Positions 33,427 through 44,498 of a DNA stretch of 64,000 bases are shown one piece after another. The translations under genes and the position numbers were made by a program. Where the stretch lies: contig NC_088347.1 in assembly GCF_036884655.1 (NCBI RefSeq), positions 18,787,001-18,851,000 of the forward strand. Reading direction: 5' to 3'. Within the stretch, counting starts at the first letter, position 1. Each line of letters opens with the position of its first letter. This DNA is from Musa acuminata AAA Group. Taxonomy: Eukaryota > Streptophyta > Magnoliopsida > Zingiberales > Musaceae. Under the pieces are notes generated by a model that was not told the origin of the DNA, searched no databases, and saw only the letters and a program-made list of their open reading frames with translations.

Positions 33427-34921
33427 TGTTGGGAAATCATGGGGGGTGACATCATATGCGCAGCGGAAGAACAAGAAAACAAAAATCCCCGATTCCCAAA
33501 AAGATGTTTGTCGTCGTGTGAAGATTGGTGCGCAGAAATCCGCAAAACACAAAACTGCGTATAGAGATTGTGTTACCTAGGGAGATCGTATATCCCTGTT
33601 TCCTTGCAGATCCTTAGGAGAGGGTGAAGGAGGTCAAGCATCCTCCTCTCTAGCGGTGATCCACACAGCAGGGTTGCAACGACGCTCCTCAAAACTCCAG
33701 GCCTACTCTGAGGTGGAGAGGGAGAGGAGAATAGGAAGGGCAAGCAAAGACTCTAGTCTATGAGGTTGTGAATCCCTCCTATTTATAGAGATCCCATGTC
33801 AAACCCTAATGGGTCCTTCCCTAGTGGGTATTGGATCTGCATCCAATAAAACAAGGGCTCCGTCGGATATCTCATATCCGAACCTCTACTCATCGCAATG
33901 CCTACCATATGTATGTGACCCTCTAGGCCCAATATCAAGCAGGCCGTGAGTCATACCTGTCATAACTCCTTCTAACTCAGTGAATTATTATCTCTGTAAT
34001 AATTCACTCGACTCATCGACTACGGACGTACTAGGCCACTACGCCGTAGTCCCCAGACGATACAGGGGAATCCAATCTATTGGACCTGTCTGTCCTTAGT
34101 TACCATGTACCTATAGTCCCTCATCCATCTAATATCCCAGAGACCGTATATCGAGCATGGTGCTGTCAGACCCATACGGTTTCTACTCAAGTCTCGCTAT
34201 AATCGGATTCTCCCGGAGAACTCTTTCTCTCTCAACCCGAATGACCCTGGCTAGGGATTTGTCTGAGCAAGAACACATGGGATATTCCTCTCATGACGCC
34301 GAGAGTGGATGATCCTCTGTCGACACTCAATAGCCCTCGTAAGGTCGACTACCACTCCCAATGACCAGCTGTGCTAGATCTGGGACAACCAAACCTATAA
34401 GTCTGGTATCAAAGAGTGGAGCACTCATACAGGACATCCTTGGTGTCTCAAGTCTAAGGACCAGATACACCACTAGGACTACAGAATCGCTGTCTAACAA
34501 TAAGGCATCATCAACCATTCAGCATTCCGTAAGCGGATCAATCAGTGAACTCATTCTCCAATGAGCACCTGTATTGTATCCCTAGTGTCCCTACACGAGC
34601 AGCTATGAGACCAGCTGCATCCATCATATGGACGGGTATATAGCACACTAGTCTATCCGGTTATCATGATGTCCCTCTCGAGTAACCTATGACCGGGATT
34701 ATTTAGGATATGTGTTTAAAGGTGAATCGATCTCATTATCGTGATCTCATCACGATCCGATTCCCATTGCACAAATCTAAGGACATCACAATATATATAT
34801 ATGCACATATGCAATAGTTATAAAGTGATATACGCCAAAATATAATAAGCAAAAAGATTCTGTATCAAGTCACATGTACCATCACTCACGTGATTGGCTT
34901 GCTCGGCACCTATGACTAGCA
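33427..34921 (-). repeat. CopJ extra LTR, chimeric
   Basis: A full 1495-bp CopJ LTR. Its left part matches the 3' LTR at 25330 where the truncated 5' LTR differs (TATGTGACCC, ATATCAAGCAGG), and its right part matches the truncated 5' LTR where the 3' LTR differs (CAATCTATTGGACC, GGCTAGGG). The switch lies between about 33946 and 34053. A TATA box is at 33787-33780. Confidence 0.88.
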
Positions 34922-35603
34922 CTAGGCTGGGCGGTGGCACCGCCCAGTGCCCGAGAGCTGGGCGGTAGCACCGCCTGGGCTGGGCGGTGGCACCGCCCAG
35001 CACTGTCAACGTTTGACAGTGATAGGCGGTGGCACCGCCAGCATCGGGAACTCCATGAGAATTCAAATTTGGAGCCCAAATTTGAATCCTCTTGAGGCCT
35101 ATAAATACCCCTCAAATCTCAACTGAGATAACAACTTTTTGAGCAGCAAGTGTTTGAGAGAAAGGCCTTTAAAAAGTCCTAGCTAATATTGTTTTCATTT
35201 TGCTAATGTTCACCTCCTTCTTTCTTGCTAAAAATTTGTAAGAGAGTGAACCGCTTATAAAGAGTTGTAAGAGGGGTATTTACCCTTCCCTTTCAAGAGA
35301 TTTGCTAGTGGAAGGTGGGAGCCTCATCGAAGAGGGGCCTCGCAAGTGGATGTAAGTCATTTGACCGAACCACTTTAAAATCGACGTAATCTCTGGTTTG
35401 CGTTTATGTTTATGCATTTATCTTTCTGCAAACCTTTACTTTGCTAAGTTCATTGCCCTCATCTTATTACGTATGCTTTCAACACAATTAAAACGGTTTC
35501 AAACGAAACATTATTTTTATCATACGAAAGATTTTTCCAAAACCGAAGTTTTAATCCGCTGCACTAATTCACCCCCCCTCTTAGTGCCGCTCCGATCCAA
35601 GCA
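34922..35603 (+). repeat. LTR-K, right part
   Basis: It resumes at the CTAGG target duplication with further palindromes (GGCGGTGGCACCGCCC at about 34931 and 34985, GGCGGTGGCACCGCC at about 35025). TATAAATA is at 35100-35107 and a short run of seven Cs lies near 35572-35578. It ends GATCCAAGCA, a decayed form of CCTAACA. Confidence 0.85.
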
Positions 35604-35608
35604 AGATG

Positions 35609-36500
35609 TAGCAAATACGCCTTCATCATTGTGGATGACTATAGCAGATACACATGGACTTATTTCTTAAAACAAAAAAATGAATGCTTTAGATATTTTA
35701 CCAAATTTTGTAAACTTGTTCAGAATGAGAAGGGTTCTATGATTTCGTCAATTAGAAGTGATCATGGTGGTGAATTTCAAAACCATGATTTCCAAGAATT
35801 TTGTGAACTCAATGGATACAACCATAATTTCTTTACTCCTAGAAATCCTCAACAAAATGGAGTATTAGAAAGAAAAAATCGAAATTTACATGAAATGGTA
35901 AGAACCATGTTAAATGAACATAGCTTACCCAAATATTATTGGGCCGAACTCGTAAATACTGCATGCTATATTGTGAATAGAGTTCTAGTAAAACCCTTAC
36001 TCACCAAAACTCCCTATGAGTTATGGAACAACAAAAAACCCAATGTTTCATATTTTAAAGTCTTTGGGTGTAAGTGTTTTATCTTGAATGAAAAAGATAA
36101 CTTAGGAAAATTTGATGCTAAATCCGATGAAGGAATCTTTCTTGGTTATTCTTCGGTTTCTAAAGCTTTTCGTATCTTCAATAAAAGAACTTTAATTATT
36201 GAAGAATCCATTCATGTTGTCTTAAATGAGATTTTTGAAATTAGGAAAAACGATTTTGATGATGATGTTAATTATGATTCCTTGAATTTAAATGAAACCC
36301 CATCTCCAACTAGCAACTTGGATGCATCCACTTCTGAAACATCCTTATCCAAGGATTGGAAGTATGTAGATGCTTATACTAAGGAGCTAATCTTAGGAGA
36401 CACATCAAAGGGGGTTCAAACACGTTCTTCTCTTAAAAATTTTGTTCCAACGCCACTTTTCTCTCCCAAATTGAACCCAAATGTGTTGATGAAGCCATGA
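35609..36500 (+). pseudogene. SIRE-A integrase, second part
   Basis: The frame continues after LTR-K with YAFIIVDDYSRYTWTYFLK, the second catalytic Asp in SIRSDHGGEF and the Glu in NGVLERKNR. The integrase C-terminus IFLGYSSVSKAF follows, then the linker to RT (LSKDWKYVDAY). Near 36440 a one-base change shifts the frame, and it ends in VLMKP at 36500 while the RT frame starts at 36497. Apart from the LTR-K break and this frameshift the domain looks complete. Confidence 0.9.
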
Positions 36501-38005
36501 AAGATGATTCATGGATTATCGCAATGCAAGATGAATTAAATCAATTTAAGAGAAATGAGGTGTGGAAGCTTGTTCCTAAGCCAAATGACCATTTAGTTAT
36601 TAGTACTAAATGGGTTTTTAGAAACAAGCAAGATGAATATGGTATCGTAGTTAGAAACAAGGCTAGATTAGTGGCCAAAGGTTTCAACCAAGAAAAAGAT
36701 ATCGATTACGAAGAAATCTTTGCTCCTGTGGCTCGATTAGAAGCCATAAGGATGCTCCTTGCCTATGCTAGTAGTAATAATTTTAAGTTGTTTCAAATGG
36801 ATGTTAAAAGCACTTTTCTTAATGGCTTTATTTTCAAAGAAGTCTATGTTGAACAACCTCCTGGATTTGAAAATAATAGCCTCCCTAATCATGTGTTTAG
36901 ATTAACTAAAGCTCTCTGTGGTTTAAAACATGCTCCGAGGGCTTGGTATGAGAGAGTTAGTTCTTTTCTTATTGAAAATAATTTCAAAAAAGGCAAGGTT
37001 GATACTACATTGTTCATCAAGAGTTTTGAAAATGATTTTCTCATTGTTCAGATTTATGTTGATGATATTATCTTCGGTTCTACGAATGAATCTCTTTGTG
37101 AATCTTTTGCTAAAACTATGAGTCTTGAATTCGAAATGAGTTTAATGGGAGAATTAACATTCTTCATAGGCTTACAAATCAAACAACTTTGCAATGGCAT
37201 CTTTATTAGTCAAACTAAATATGCTATGAATTTGCTAAAAAAGTTTAATATAAATAACTCAAAAGCTATTAACACTCCTATGAGCACCTCCACTAAGTTA
37301 GAAATCGATGAAAGTGGAGAAAGCTTCGATCAAAAAACTTATAGGGGTATGATAAGAAGTTTACTTTACCTCACTACAACTAGATCAGATATCATGTTCA
37401 GTGTAAGACTATGTGCCAGATTTCAATCAAACCCTAAGATATCTCATCTCAAAGCACTTAAAAGAATACTTAGATATCTTAATGGTACCACAAATCTAGG
37501 ATTATGGTACCCAAAATTAGAGAATCTTGAGTTAATCACTTATGCTGATGCGGACTTTGCTGGCTGTAGACTAGATAGAAAAAGCACATCAGGAACATGT
37601 CAATTTTTACGACATGCCCTTGTTTCCTGGTCATCTAAGAAACAAAACTCGGTTGCACTATCAACAACCGAAGCTGAATATATTGTAGCAAGTGCATGCT
37701 GTGCACAAGTTGTATGGTTGAAAAACACCTTAGAAGATTATGAAGTTCATCTTAAAAATATTCCCATTAAATGTGATAACACAAGTGCAATATGCCTAAC
37801 AAAGAATCCTATACAACACTCAAGAACAAAACATATTGATATTAGACATCACTTTATACGAAATCATGGTACTAATCATGATGTAATCATAGAGTTCATT
37901 GATACTAAACATCAATTAGCTGATATTTTTACAAAACCTCTAAGTGAAGAACAATTTAATTTCATAAGAATAGAATTAGGAATGTTGATGTGTCCGAATA
38001 CATAA
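36497..38005 (+). CDS. SIRE-A reverse transcriptase-RNase H
   Basis: An open frame of 502 codons covers the end of pol; its first Met is internal to the polyprotein. RT motifs in order: [48 protein letters not shown], and the intact catalytic box YVDDIIFGS. The connection and RNase H follow with [33 protein letters not shown] and [15 protein letters not shown], and the end is [13 protein letters not shown] change at [10 protein letters not shown] (usually LYGLKQAPRA) may weaken the palm. It is one of the best-preserved frames in the window. Confidence 0.9.
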   Translation: MKDDSWIIAMQDELNQFKRNEVWKLVPKPNDHLVISTKWVFRNKQDEYGIVVRNKARLVAKGFNQEKDIDYEEIFAPVARLEAIRMLLAYASSNNFKLFQMDVKSTFLNGFIFKEVYVEQPPGFENNSLPNHVFRLTKALCGLKHAPRAWYERVSSFLIENNFKKGKVDTTLFIKSFENDFLIVQIYVDDIIFGSTNESLCESFAKTMSLEFEMSLMGELTFFIGLQIKQLCNGIFISQTKYAMNLLKKFNINNSKAINTPMSTSTKLEIDESGESFDQKTYRGMIRSLLYLTTTRSDIMFSVRLCARFQSNPKISHLKALKRILRYLNGTTNLGLWYPKLENLELITYADADFAGCRLDRKSTSGTCQFLRHALVSWSSKKQNSVALSTTEAEYIVASACCAQVVWLKNTLEDYEVHLKNIPIKCDNTSAICLTKNPIQHSRTKHIDIRHHFIRNHGTNHDVIIEFIDTKHQLADIFTKPLSEEQFNFIRIELGMLMCPNT

Positions 38006-39190
38006 ACTAGTTAAAATTATTTTTCGGACTTAATTGAATGATCAAATCACTTGATTGCCATTACATGCCAAAATAACATATTGGAAATTATGTGCTGAAT
38101 ACAAAAATTTCCGTAACAGTAAGCATGTTTTGTCTTCATGATTGTATTTGAAAATCTGTAGCATAGTCTTGTCCGAATGCATGAAAGTGTTCATTTCATG
38201 TTTGGATTTGCTTAACAATTGGTATCCTAAAAATCGGATTTTCTCATACACTTATATGTGAAAAATATTTTTCTAAAATGGATTTGATGAAATGATTCCT
38301 GCTTATGAATTCCATCTTGAAATATGGATGATAGTGTTTTTACTTGCAAAGAGTTGTTTCACACACATATCTTGATACCTGAAGCATGATTTAATCTCTC
38401 ATCGGTTTTAACTTCACTTAAAGTAAACTCACAAATAGCTGGCATCACAAATGGCCTTCCTCCTTCATGCAAAAAGATTATAACAAATAAAAAGGAAGAA
38501 GTATTCAAAGTGATCTACATATCATGCTTGTACAATTGATTTCCTATCACTTACTATTGGAAAATAACTTGAACCTAGTAAAGGCATGAATGACTATCAC
38601 ACTTATGCTCAAAATTTACTTATATTGTTCTCCTGGTATCACAATTACTATGCTTTTTGTTGATGACAAAAGGGGAGAAATATATGAGTATTAATGTCAT
38701 GCTTGCATCACCAAGAGATGCTATGATTGCTATAATTTGCATTATGCCTTGTTAGTATCATGTCAAGATATCAAACAAAAAAACTTGCATCGTAATTTTA
38801 CGTATTGATATCTTACCAAGTGATGAAATGCAATAATTGCTAAAACATTTGAAATGTGTGCATCATGTAATGATATCAAAATCTTACTTCGCAGATTTAC
38901 ATGTTGATATCTTACAATATGATGAATTGCTACTATTACCATCATTCAAGCATGTAATATAAAATTTGAAAATGAATGTCAAGCCTTGACATCATCTTCA
39001 GAGAGATACATCATGATGGGAATCATGATGGGAGTATTGATAAGTTTAAATGATTTTAACTTATCAATATGTCTCTTGAATTCAAAGGTTTTGAATTCTA
39101 AAATGACTTATCTCAAGTATGGCATATAGACAGGGGGAGTTAAGGTTAACTCCATTATCAATTGATTGTCATCATCAAAAAGGGGGAGAT
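38006..39190 (+). repeat. SIRE-A 3' non-coding region
   Basis: No coding is seen between the pol stop and the LTR. The region holds TTGATGACAAAAGGGGAGAA near 38660-38679 and two perfect or near-perfect inverted repeats (AAGATATCAA/TTGATATCTT at 38765-38774 and 38805-38814; a similar pair at 38868-38879 and 38904-38915). A CAGGGGGAGTT box lies at about 39130, and the polypurine tract AAAAAGGGGGAGAT ends at 39190. Confidence 0.85.
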
Positions 39191-40952
39191 TGTTGAATCT
39201 CGGATTTTGATGATAAAGTCAATTGTCATTTGTTATCTAATCTATATGTTGAGATAAGTATGCAGGATTAACTACGATGAAAATAAGACATGCAGCAAGA
39301 GTTGCGCCGGAGTCAAGACAATGATCACGTTGGGAGTTCGAGAGTTCGAAGGAAGTTCGAATAGTCGTCGGAGGTTCTGCGGGAACAAATCCGAGAAGTC
39401 CATGAGCTTGCCAAAGAAGCTCATCGGAACTCACCAAGTGGTTCTTCACAAGTCCAGGAGTTTTCCGGAAGTCCGTAGGAGCATCACCGAGGGTTCATTG
39501 GATGATCGGTGGAAGTTCGCTAGAAGCTCGCCGAAAGAAGCGATTGACGCACCGGAGCAAGTTGCAATAAATGTCTTAGGGAATATCGTAGTTAGCACAA
39601 TGATTAAGTTGGAAATGGGAGGTGATCCCATTAACTTAATCTTGGGGCAATTGGGCCCTTGAAAAACCCAAATTGGGCCGAATGGATCAACCCATTCGGA
39701 CCTTGATTTCTGCCAGGCAGTTGAACTGCCCAAGGCAGGAGGTTGCACCGCTTGGGCTCAGTCTCCGAGCGAGACTAGGAGATGCAACCGCTCCAGCTAG
39801 GCGGTGGCACCGCCTGGGCTCAGTCTCCTAGCGAGACTGGACGGTGCAACCTCCCTTGACAAGAGGTGGCACCGCTTGGGCTCGGTCTCCGAGCACTGGC
39901 TGAGCGGTGCAACCGCCTCAGTCAGGAGGTTGCACCGCCTGAGCTCAGTCTTCGAGCTCTGGCAGGAGGTGCAACCGCCCCTGACAGGAGGTGGCACCGC
40001 CCAGAGGCTCAGTCTTCGAGCTCTGCCAAGCGGTGTAACCGCTCCAGTCAGGAGGTGCAACCGCCTGATCCCGAAATTTCGGGAATTGACAATTTTGAGC
40101 TCCAAATTTGAACTGGGTTTGGGCCTATAAATACCCCACCCATTCAGCATTGAAAAAACACAGAATACACACCGAAATCTTGATCTTGTTCTGTGATTTT
40201 TAGAGCTCAAAATTGTTGTAAAGGCCAAAAGTTCTTCTCCCTCTTTTCTTCCAAGTTCTGAGCTGTAAAGAGAGGAGAAAAAATTCTGTAAGGGTTGTCT
40301 CCTAAGCTCGTCAAAAGGAATAAAACTGTAAAAGGGTGATTGGCCTTCGCCTATTGAAGGAAGGCCTCTAGTTGACGTCGGTGATCTCATCGGTGGAGGA
40401 AGCCAAAAGTGGAGTAGGTCAAGATTGACCGAACCACTCTAAATCTTGGTTTGCATTTACCTTGAGCATATTATCTTTACTACAAACCTCCTCTAAAGCT
40501 TACTGCTTTCTGCGCATATACGATCGTGTTTCAAGCTTTGCACTTTCCGAATCAGCGTTTAGACGTAAATCTGTTTTTTCATATAATCATCATATTTTAG
40601 TTTGCGTTTACGTTTTGATTTCTATCTTAACTACAAACTGCCTTTATATCCTTGCTTAAACTGCATCTCGCCTAATCAAGTGATTTACGAATCAGCATTT
40701 AGATTTAAATTAGTTTCTTCGTACGAACGTCATATTTCAGTTTGCGCTTATATTCTGGTTTTCATCATAACTGCAAACTGCCTTCATAGATTGACTTTAA
40801 CGTCATCTCTCTTGATCTTAAGTTAAAGTAATCTTAGAATCGGCTTTCACACCGAAATCATTTTTATCGTTCGAACGTTTTTTTATAGTCGAAAGATTTT
40901 CGCTGCACTAATTCACCCCCCCCCCCCCCTCTTAGTGCTCTTGATCCTAACA
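39191..40952 (+). repeat. SIRE-A 3' LTR
   Basis: A 1762-bp LTR, TGTTGAATCTCGG to CCTAACA, colinear with 20400-22169. Palindromes lie at about 39712-40065, TATAAATA at 40126-40133, and the C run is about 14-15 bases at 40916-40929 compared with 22 in the 5' LTR. Confidence 0.92.
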
Positions 40953-41880
40953 TCCGCTCACCTTTACCTTTCGAAGGATGAGGTCCCTAATCTTGATCGA
41001 TCGCGGACGAACTTTACGGTTGTATATCCGAGCCGTAGCCTTCTTGTATGCTAAGGTATGTAGGTGTGCCTTGGCTCTTTTTTCTTCGAGGAGATCTAGG
41101 TTTGCACGTAGGCCCTCCTCGGAGTCTTCTTTTTTGTAGTTGGAGGTGCGTAGGGTCAAAAACACCATCTCGGGTGGGAGGACCACTTCGGTCCCAAACG
41201 CTAGGCTAAATGGAGACTCTCCCGATGCAGTTTTGGGAGTCATTCACATTGCCCATAGGACTCTAGGGAGCTTGTCCACCCAGGCTCCATGCGCGCCCGA
41301 GACCCTCTTCTTGAGGCCCTCCAGAATCGTCTGATTCATTACTTCGGTCTGGTCGTTAGTTTGGGGGTGTGCAACCGAACTGAACTTCAACTGTATCCCA
41401 TATGACTGGCAATAGGCCTTGAACTTAGCATTGTTGAATTGAGCTACGTTGTCAGTGATGATAGCCCTCGAGATCCCGAATTGGGTGATAATGTTCTTCC
41501 ATGTGAAGCTTTGAACTTGTTTCTCGATGATGGAGGCCAAGGGTTCGGCTTCAACCCACTTCGTGAAGTAGTTGACCCCCACTATAAGGAAGCGTTGTTA
41601 TCTCAAAGCTGGAGGAAAAGGCCCGAGGAGATCAAGTCCCCATTGGGCGAAAGGCCAGGCCACCTCCAGTGGGGTAAGAGGGACCGCTAGCTAGTGTTGC
41701 AATCGGGTGTGCCTTTGACACTGTTGGCACCACTGCACATATGACATGGTGTCCTAGCGCATGGTCAGCCAGTAATACCCCTGTTTGAGAGTCTTGAAGT
41801 CTAAGGTTCGTCCCCCGATGTGCTCCCCACAAATCCCCTCATGGAGTTCAGCTAGGACCATCTTGGCTTCTGATGGCGTG
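40953..41880 (-). pseudogene. Gyp-G integrase, main part
   Basis: The minus strand gives the zinc-binding module (LHEGICGEHIGGRTL, then CQQCQRH), the first catalytic Asp in GLDLLGPF, the second in ITDNVAQFNN (the following Gly is Val) and the Glu in DQTEVMNQ. The C-terminal part follows (FSLAFGTEVVLPPEM) and ends with KVKVS, where SIRE-A is inserted. Stops appear near 41243, 41583 and in the zinc module. The catalytic residues survive but the frame does not. Confidence 0.88.
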
Positions 41881-41942
41881 AGACAGTGCAAGAGAGGTTG
41901 AGAGAAATCCCTACAGTATAGCTTTTTGCCGACGATGCAGTA

Positions 41943-42530
41943 CTAGGCTTCGGTTCGTCTTAGTCGTCTTCCAACCACCGGGACATCGGGCTTCGTCCCA
42001 TCCTTCTTGAAACGGAGGATCTCTTCCATCCAGTTTAGCGGCACCTCCGTTTCGGTGACCTCATGAGTTGGTATTGATGGTGCCGTTATGGATTCAGTTG
42101 TCGGGGTCGCTGCTAGGCTACGAGCGGAGGCTGATCTGGCTAACGCATCAACCCGCATGTTCTGTGCCCGAGGTATTCTAGCGACCGAGAGGCGGTTGAA
42201 GCGATGGGCGAGTCGCTTCACCTCTGTCAGGTATAATGCCATTGTTGGGTCCTGGGCTTCGTAGCTCCGGTTGACATGTCACGTCACTAGCTGGGAATCG
42301 CTAAAGACTTTGAGGTTACTCACATGCATCTCCAAAGTGAGGCGCAGGCCATGAAGTAGCACCTCATACTCGGTCTCATTATTGGTGGCTTAGAATTGTA
42401 ATCAGAGCGATCTCTCGTAGGTTTCTCCAAAGGGGCCTTTGAGGATAAGTCTGACCCTAACTACTTCGATAGTGGATGAGCCATCTATATGCAGGGTCCA
42501 TGTGCTCTCATTGTTCTCCTGTCTAATAGC
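41943..42530 (-). pseudogene. Gyp-G second (archaeal-type) RNase H
   Basis: Motifs on the minus strand: WTLHIDGSSTIEVV with the first Asp, ATNNETEYEVLLHGL with the Glu, and VFSDSQLVT with the second Asp. Then DPTMALYLTEVKRLAHRF and IPRAQNMRVDALAR with the final Asp. This duplicated RNase H is the hallmark of the Tat clade. Stops near 42400 and 42290 break it. Confidence 0.85.
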
Positions 42531-42960
42531 ATGGTGTTCAGGAGTTAGCTCGGAGATGAAGTCAGCCAGTACCTGAGCTTTGATGGCGGTTATGGGGGAG
42601 TACTGAATGTCGAATTCGTTGAGCTCGACCGACCACCGCAGCATTCTACCCGACGTGTCAAATCTGGAAAGGATTTGCCACAACAGTTGGTCAGTAATCA
42701 CTTTGATTATGTGAGCTTGGAAATATGGTCGCGGCTTTCGGGTCGTCTTCATCAGTGTGAGGGTCAGCTTCTCGATTGGGGAATACCGCACCTCGGGCCC
42801 GATGAGGATGTGGCTGACATAATAGATAGGTTATTGTGTTAGTGGTGTTTCCTGAACTAACACTGAGCTGATCGCCCACACCAACACCGCCAGGTAGAGA
42901 CCGAGAGTTTCGCCTAGCTCGGGCGAGGTGAGTCGGGGTAAGCGAGCGAGGCACGCCTTC
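42531..42960 (-). pseudogene. Gyp-G first RNase H
   Basis: The minus strand reads LGLYLAVLVWAISSVLVQE, PIYYVSHILIGPEVRYSPIE, KPRPYFQAHIIKVITDQ and RMLRWSVELNEFDIQYSP, the usual connection/RNase H of gypsy pol. A stop and a change of frame near 42830 disrupt it. Confidence 0.85.
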
Positions 42961-43142
42961 AACTTTTCGAAGGCTTCTTCACATTCTAGGGTCCACGTGA
43001 AGTTGTTGGCTTGCCACAGAGCCTAGAAGAATTGGAGGCATTTGTCGCCTGATAGTGACACGAAACTGCTGAGTGCTGCTAACCTCCTGGCGAGGCGCTG
43101 TACCTCCTTGATCAAGTGGGGGGGATGCATCTTGGTTATGGC

Positions 43143-43952
43143 CTAAACCTTCTCCGGGTTGGCATCTATCCCTCTCTGGTGGATGATGAAATCGAGGAAC
43201 TTCCCCGAGCTGACCCCGAAGGCACACTTTGTGGGGTTTAGGCATATGTTGAACCGCCTAAGCATTTGGAACGTCTCTGCTAGGTCAGCCAAGTGCATGC
43301 TTGCACTCTTGCTCTTTACGATCATGTCATCCACATATACTTCCATCTTTTTCTCGAGTTGGTGCTTAAGCATCTTGTCGACAATTCTTTGATAAGTCGC
43401 CTCAACGTTCTTTAGACCAAAGGGCATCACTTTATAACAATACACTCCTCTGTTGGTGATGAAGGCGGTGTTCTCTTGATCTTGAGGTGCCATCTGGATT
43501 TGGTTGTAGCTCGAGAATACGTCCATAAACATAAGAAGTTCATAGCCTGTAGTGGCGTTGACTAATTGGTCTATCCTAGAAAGTGGATAGCAGTCTTTGG
43601 GGCATGCCCGGTTGAGATCGGTGTAATCAACGCACATCCTCCAGCTTCCATTGGGTTTCTTAACGAGGACTACATTCGATAGGCATCGAGGGTATTTCAC
43701 CTCGGTAATAAATCCTACCCTTTTAAGGCAGTTGACCTCATTGCGGATCACCTTCTGCTAGTCGGGAGTGAACTTCCTTGGCCTTTGCTTCACCAGCCTA
43801 GCCTCGGAGTCGATGTTGAGCTGGTGTTGGGTCACCCCCAAGTCAATCCCGAGCATCTCCTCAGGGGACCATGTGAACACATCTGCATTTTTCCTCAGGA
43901 AATCGATAAGCTGGAGCTGATCTGCTTCGGGGAGTGTCATCCCGACTTTCAC
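43143..43952 (-). pseudogene. Gyp-G reverse transcriptase
   Basis: The N-terminal part (43952-43758) shows DVFTWSPEEMLGIDLGVTQH. After a stop near 43757 the palm is open for 202 codons: VVLVKKPNGSWRMCVDYTDL, NRACPKDCYPLSRIDQLVN, MPFGLKNVEATYQR and the intact box VYVDDMIVKS. MPFGLKN and YVDD identify a Ty3/gypsy RT. The thumb follows with FNICLNPTKCAFGV. Confidence 0.9.
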
Positions 43953-43994
43953 GGTCAGATCGGGCTGGTTCCTTTTTAGGGGTACTTCGGTGAG

Positions 43995-44498
43995 TTACTC
44001 GGGGGGCTCCAACTGCATTGGTGCCACGGGTCCCTCATTGGGATCGGGGACTTGACGAGGGCGTGACCTCTCTAGGAGAGTAACCGCCATAAGATAGCAT
44101 CGCCTTGACTCTCCCGGATCGCTTCGGAATTCCCCGATCCCTACCGAAGTTGAAAACTTGATGGCCCGATGGTAGGTGGATACCACCTCTTTCAACTTGT
44201 TGAGCATCGGTCAGCCAAGGATGACGTTGTAGGTCAAGGGTAGATCGACTACCATGAAGGTAGTCATTATCGTCTTCGCTCTCGGCTCTTCCCCGATGGT
44301 GATAGGGAGGGTGGTGGTCCTGAGTGGGGAGATGGAATCCCCCATGAACCTAGTGAGTGTTGATGCCATGGGGGTGAGGTCCTTCTTGGTCAAGCCGAGC
44401 TTCTTAAAGGCATCGAGGCATAGCATGTCGGTAGAGCTCCTAGTGTCAACCATTACTCTTTTGACCCGAGCATTGGCAATCCGAATAGAGATCACCAA
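43995..44498 (-). pseudogene. Gyp-G protease and linker
   Basis: The protease reads VKRVMVDTRSSTDMLCLDAF. The catalytic triad DTG is DTR here, a change expected to inactivate it. The second half shows PLTYNVILG. After a break at 44210 the linker LNKLKEVVSTYHRAIKFSTS, typical of Tat elements, leads to RT. Confidence 0.85.

Larger units (their letters stand above)
25330..34921 (-). mobile_element. CopJ: Angela/Tork-group copia element with an extra LTR
   Basis: The minus strand carries an LTR (34921 or 33383 to 32421), primer site 32419-32408, a 1.7-kb leader, gag, protease, integrase, RT, RNase H, purine tract and 3' LTR (26822-25330). The target duplication CTAGG is perfect on both outer sides (25325-25329, 34922-34926) and appears a third time at 33422-33426. 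The right side is abnormal: a truncated LTR (32421-33383) is followed by a copy of the left flank (33384-33426) and a full LTR (33427-34921). Confidence 0.88.
20400..40952 (+). mobile_element. SIRE-A: SIRE/Maximus-like copia element, interrupted
   Basis: Two LTRs (20400-22169 and 39191-40952), a primer site, gag, protease-integrase, RT-RNase H and a long 3' non-coding region lie in the order of a Sirevirus-like copia element. The left flank TCGCT (20395-20399) and right flank TCCGCT (40953-40958) give a target duplication with one inserted base. LTR-K splits the integrase at 24403/35604. Without that insertion it is about 9.4 kb. In the first 165 bases the LTRs differ at about eight sites, seven of them transitions, so it is not very recent. 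Confidence 0.92.

Noticed and set aside
35398..35670. A gene crossing the LTR-K/SIRE-A boundary
   Set aside because: The frame joins LTR sequence with integrase text in a different frame from the true integrase. It arises by chance at the insertion edge.
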